Shown here in pieces: positions 8,241 through 9,466 of a DNA stretch of 9,466 nt; the first letter of the stretch is position 1; every line of letters begins with the position of its first letter. This stretch comes from an uncultured Chlorobiales bacterium (GTDB taxonomy: Bacteria > Bacteroidota > Chlorobiia > Chlorobiales > Chlorobiaceae). The stretch lies in assembly GCA_903901395.1 (NCBI GenBank), contig CAIUQW010000242.1:1-9466 (forward strand), read 5' to 3'. A program made the translations under genes and the position numbers. The notes under the pieces are model-generated. The model did no database searches. It had not been told where the DNA came from and saw only the letters and a list, made by a program, of their open reading frames with translations.

Positions 8241-9331
8241 AAGTGCTCTTCGCGGGCGGCGGCACCGGCGGTCATCTCTACCCCGGCGTGGCGATGGCGA
8301 CGGAGCTGAAGAAGCGCGTGCCCGGCATCGCCATCTCCTTCGCGGGCACCTCCGCCGGAATCGAGGCGACCGAGGTGCCGCGCCTCGGCTATCCGCTCGT
8401 GCTGCTGCCGGTTCGAGGATTGAAGCGTGGATTCTCGATTCGCGCTTTGGCGGAGAACGCAGCCATTCTCGCCGACTTCGCCAAGTCGCTCTCGATGGCG
8501 ATGGCGCTCATCCGGAAGGAGAAGCCCGACGTGGTGGTCGGTACCGGCGGCTACGTCAGCGCGCCAATACTGCTCGCCGCGCAGCTTTCGGGGCGGAAGA
8601 CGCTCATCCAGGAACAGAACGCTTTTCCCGGCCTGACCACGCGTATGCTCGCTCGCCGAGCGACGGAGGTGCACCTCTCCTTCGAGGAGAGCCGGAAGTT
8701 TTTCGGCGGTAAAGCCTCGGTGTTCGTCACCGGCAACCCGGCGCGGGAGTTCCCCGCCGAGAGCCGCGAGTCGTGCCTCGACTTTTTCGGCCTCGACCGG
8801 ACGCTGCCGACGCTGCTCGTCTTCGGCGGAAGCCGCGGGGCGAGGGCGATCAACAACGCCGTTCTGAAGCTTTGCCGCCGACTCGAAGGAAAGATCAACC
8901 TCATCTGGCAGACCGGCTCGCTCGACGCCGAGCGGGTTCGCGCGGAGGCAAGCCCTTCGGCGACGCGCTGGATCGGCCCTTACATTCAGGAGATGGGCAA
9001 GGCATACGGCGCGGCTGATCTCGTGCTCTGCCGGGCGGGCGCGTCGAGCCTCGCCGAGCTGACCAACCTCGGCAAGCCCTCGGTGCTGATTCCCTATCCT
9101 TACGCGGCGGCGGATCACCAGCGCCACAACGCTCTCGCGCTCGTCAACTCGGGCGCATCGGTCATGATCGAGGACTCGAAAATCGGCGAAGAAGCGTCGT
9201 TCGAGTCAATCCTCGCGCTGCTCGGCGACCGCGAAAAGCTCGCGCGGATGGGCGAGGCGGCCCGGCGGGAGGGTCATCCCGGCGCGGCGGCGAAGCTTGC
9301 GGAAAGAATTATCGCGCTGTCCAAATCATGA
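8237..9331 (+). CDS. murG: UDP-N-acetylglucosamine--N-acetylmuramyl-(pentapeptide) pyrophosphoryl-undecaprenol GlcNAc transferase MurG
   Basis: GT28-family (GT-B fold) glycosyltransferase on the inner face of the membrane that adds GlcNAc to lipid I to give lipid II, the substrate of FtsW and FtsI. At 364 residues it has the usual length. The N-terminal acceptor domain has the glycine-rich loop FAGGGTGGHLYPG (5-17), with H13 at the conserved His position, then VVVGTGGYVSAP (99-110, second G loop) and IQEQNAFPG (124-132). The C-terminal donor domain has VTGNPAR (164-170), LLVFGGSRGARAINNAV (193-209), CRAGASSLAEL (265-275, E274 in the place expected to contact the UDP-GlcNAc donor) and PYPYAAADHQRHNA (286-299). 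The start overlaps the ftsW stop as ATGA behind a strong Shine-Dalgarno. It is the last complete gene of the block; murC, which commonly follows, is not visible. Confidence 0.96.
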   Translation: MKVLFAGGGTGGHLYPGVAMATELKKRVPGIAISFAGTSAGIEATEVPRLGYPLVLLPVRGLKRGFSIRALAENAAILADFAKSLSMAMALIRKEKPDVVVGTGGYVSAPILLAAQLSGRKTLIQEQNAFPGLTTRMLARRATEVHLSFEESRKFFGGKASVFVTGNPAREFPAESRESCLDFFGLDRTLPTLLVFGGSRGARAINNAVLKLCRRLEGKINLIWQTGSLDAERVRAEASPSATRWIGPYIQEMGKAYGAADLVLCRAGASSLAELTNLGKPSVLIPYPYAAADHQRHNALALVNSGASVMIEDSKIGEEASFESILALLGDREKLARMGEAARREGHPGAAAKLAERIIALSKS

Positions 9332-9341
9332 ACTGGAGGTT

Positions 9342-9359
9342 GCTTGCCGGGCGGCAAGC
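9342..9359. repeat. Perfect inverted repeat (hairpin) just after murG
   Basis: GCTTGCC and GGCAAGC form a perfect 7-bp stem around a GGGC loop, starting 11 bases after the murG stop. The position suits a transcript 3' end or an mRNA-stabilising hairpin, but no U-run follows, so it is not a classical intrinsic terminator. Confidence 0.65.
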
Positions 9360-9366
9360 GGGATCG

Positions 9367-9388
9367 ATCCTGATTTGAAGAATCGGAT
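9367..9388. repeat. Bulged inverted repeat after murG
   Basis: ATCC-T-GATT pairs with AATCGGAT around the loop TGAAG, giving eight base pairs with one bulged T. It directly follows the first hairpin and overlaps the self-complementary GGATCGATCC (9361-9370). No function can be assigned. Confidence 0.45.
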
Positions 9389-9438
9389 GACGGGCTGTAT
9401 GTGTTCATATTCCGGCCGTCAAGCCGTCGGAACAATTG

Positions 9439-9458
9439 CCCCGGACTTTAGTCCGGGG
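9439..9458. repeat. GC-rich palindromic hairpin, possible REP-like element
   Basis: CCCCGGACT and AGTCCGGGG form a 9-bp inverted repeat with a TT centre (8 bp with a TTTA loop in practice). It is followed by TTCATGGA rather than a T-run. Short GC-rich palindromes of this kind in intergenic gaps are typical of dispersed REP-like repeats mobilised by REP-associated tyrosine transposases. Whether this one is dispersed cannot be seen from a single copy. A bidirectional or factor-dependent terminator is the alternative. Confidence 0.6.
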
Positions 9459-9466
9459 TTCATGGA

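Larger units (their letters stand above)
9332..9466. other. Non-coding tail after murG, rich in inverted repeats
   Basis: These 135 bases contain no recognisable gene. They contrast with the tightly packed block before them, where gaps are 0 to 22 bases. They hold a chain of inverted repeats: a perfect 7-bp stem (9342-9359), a bulged 8-bp stem (9367-9388), a weaker imperfect one (about 9389-9420) and a near-perfect 9-bp stem (9439-9458). No T-run follows any of them. A short frame (9387 to the window end) is open but gives a peptide resembling nothing I know. The next gene, probably murC in this cluster type, must start at or beyond the right edge. Confidence 0.7.

Noticed and set aside
8171..9127. 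Long antisense open frame (318 codons) opposite ftsW and murG
   Set aside because: Same pattern: composition of a GC-rich shadow, spanning two well-supported genes, no motif. The similar antisense frames at 6091-6993 and 2359-3009 are rejected for the same reason.
9328..9378. ATG overlapping the murG stop as ATGA, opening a 16-codon frame
   Set aside because: It copies the overlap style of the other junctions, but the peptide is only 16 residues, unrecognisable, and crosses the first hairpin.
9375..9403. Possible promoter TTGAAG-17-TATGTG after murG
   Set aside because: Only 4/6 and 3/6 matches to sigma-70 boxes and lying in overlapping hairpins; this level of match is expected by chance.
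9387..9466. Frame open from an ATG at 9387 to the window end
   Set aside because: The predicted residues resemble no known protein and run through the palindrome; no Shine-Dalgarno lies at a suitable distance. It is in the same frame as the ATG at 9462, so more sequence would settle it.
1..9466. Search for CRISPR arrays, tRNA/rRNA genes, insertion sequences, prophage or defence genes
   Set aside because: No regularly spaced repeats, cloverleaf-like sequence, transposase motif or unknown gene seen; the coding part is a standard dcw cluster.

Overview
The window is a piece of a division and cell wall (dcw) cluster from a moderately GC-rich (roughly 60% by eye) Gram-negative-type bacterium. The predicted proteins look most like those of green sulfur bacteria (Chlorobiota, Chlorobium/Chlorobaculum). 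The strongest hints are the MraY sequence, the gene order, and a PASTA-tailed FtsI-type penicillin-binding protein. This taxonomic placement comes from remembered family resemblance, not a database search.

Layout: seven genes, all on the + strand, fill bases 1 to 9331 almost without gaps. They are ftsI (5' end cut off by the window), murE, murF, mraY, murD, ftsW and murG. Three junctions are 4-base ATGA overlaps (ftsI/murE, murD/ftsW, ftsW/murG). The other gaps are 22 bases (murE/murF), 7 bases (murF/mraY) and 1 base (mraY/murD). I see no promoter or terminator inside the block, so it should be read as one translationally coupled operon. The last 135 bases after murG hold no convincing gene but are dense in inverted repeats, ending in a near-perfect GC-rich hairpin just before the window edge. 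In related clusters murC, ftsQ, ftsA and ftsZ follow, and these would lie beyond the window.

How the genes work together: MurD adds D-Glu to UDP-MurNAc-L-Ala, MurE adds the third residue (meso-diaminopimelate, judging from its DNPR motif), and MurF adds D-Ala-D-Ala. MraY moves the finished phospho-MurNAc-pentapeptide onto undecaprenyl phosphate (lipid I), and MurG adds GlcNAc (lipid II). FtsW (SEDS glycosyltransferase) and FtsI (class B transpeptidase) then polymerise and cross-link lipid II at the septum. MurC, which makes UDP-MurNAc-L-Ala, is not in the window.

I found no mobile element, CRISPR array, RNA gene, defence system or obviously undescribed system. The points most worth a second look are a Glu in MurF at the place where the family usually has the carbamylated Lys, and the hairpin-rich tail after murG.
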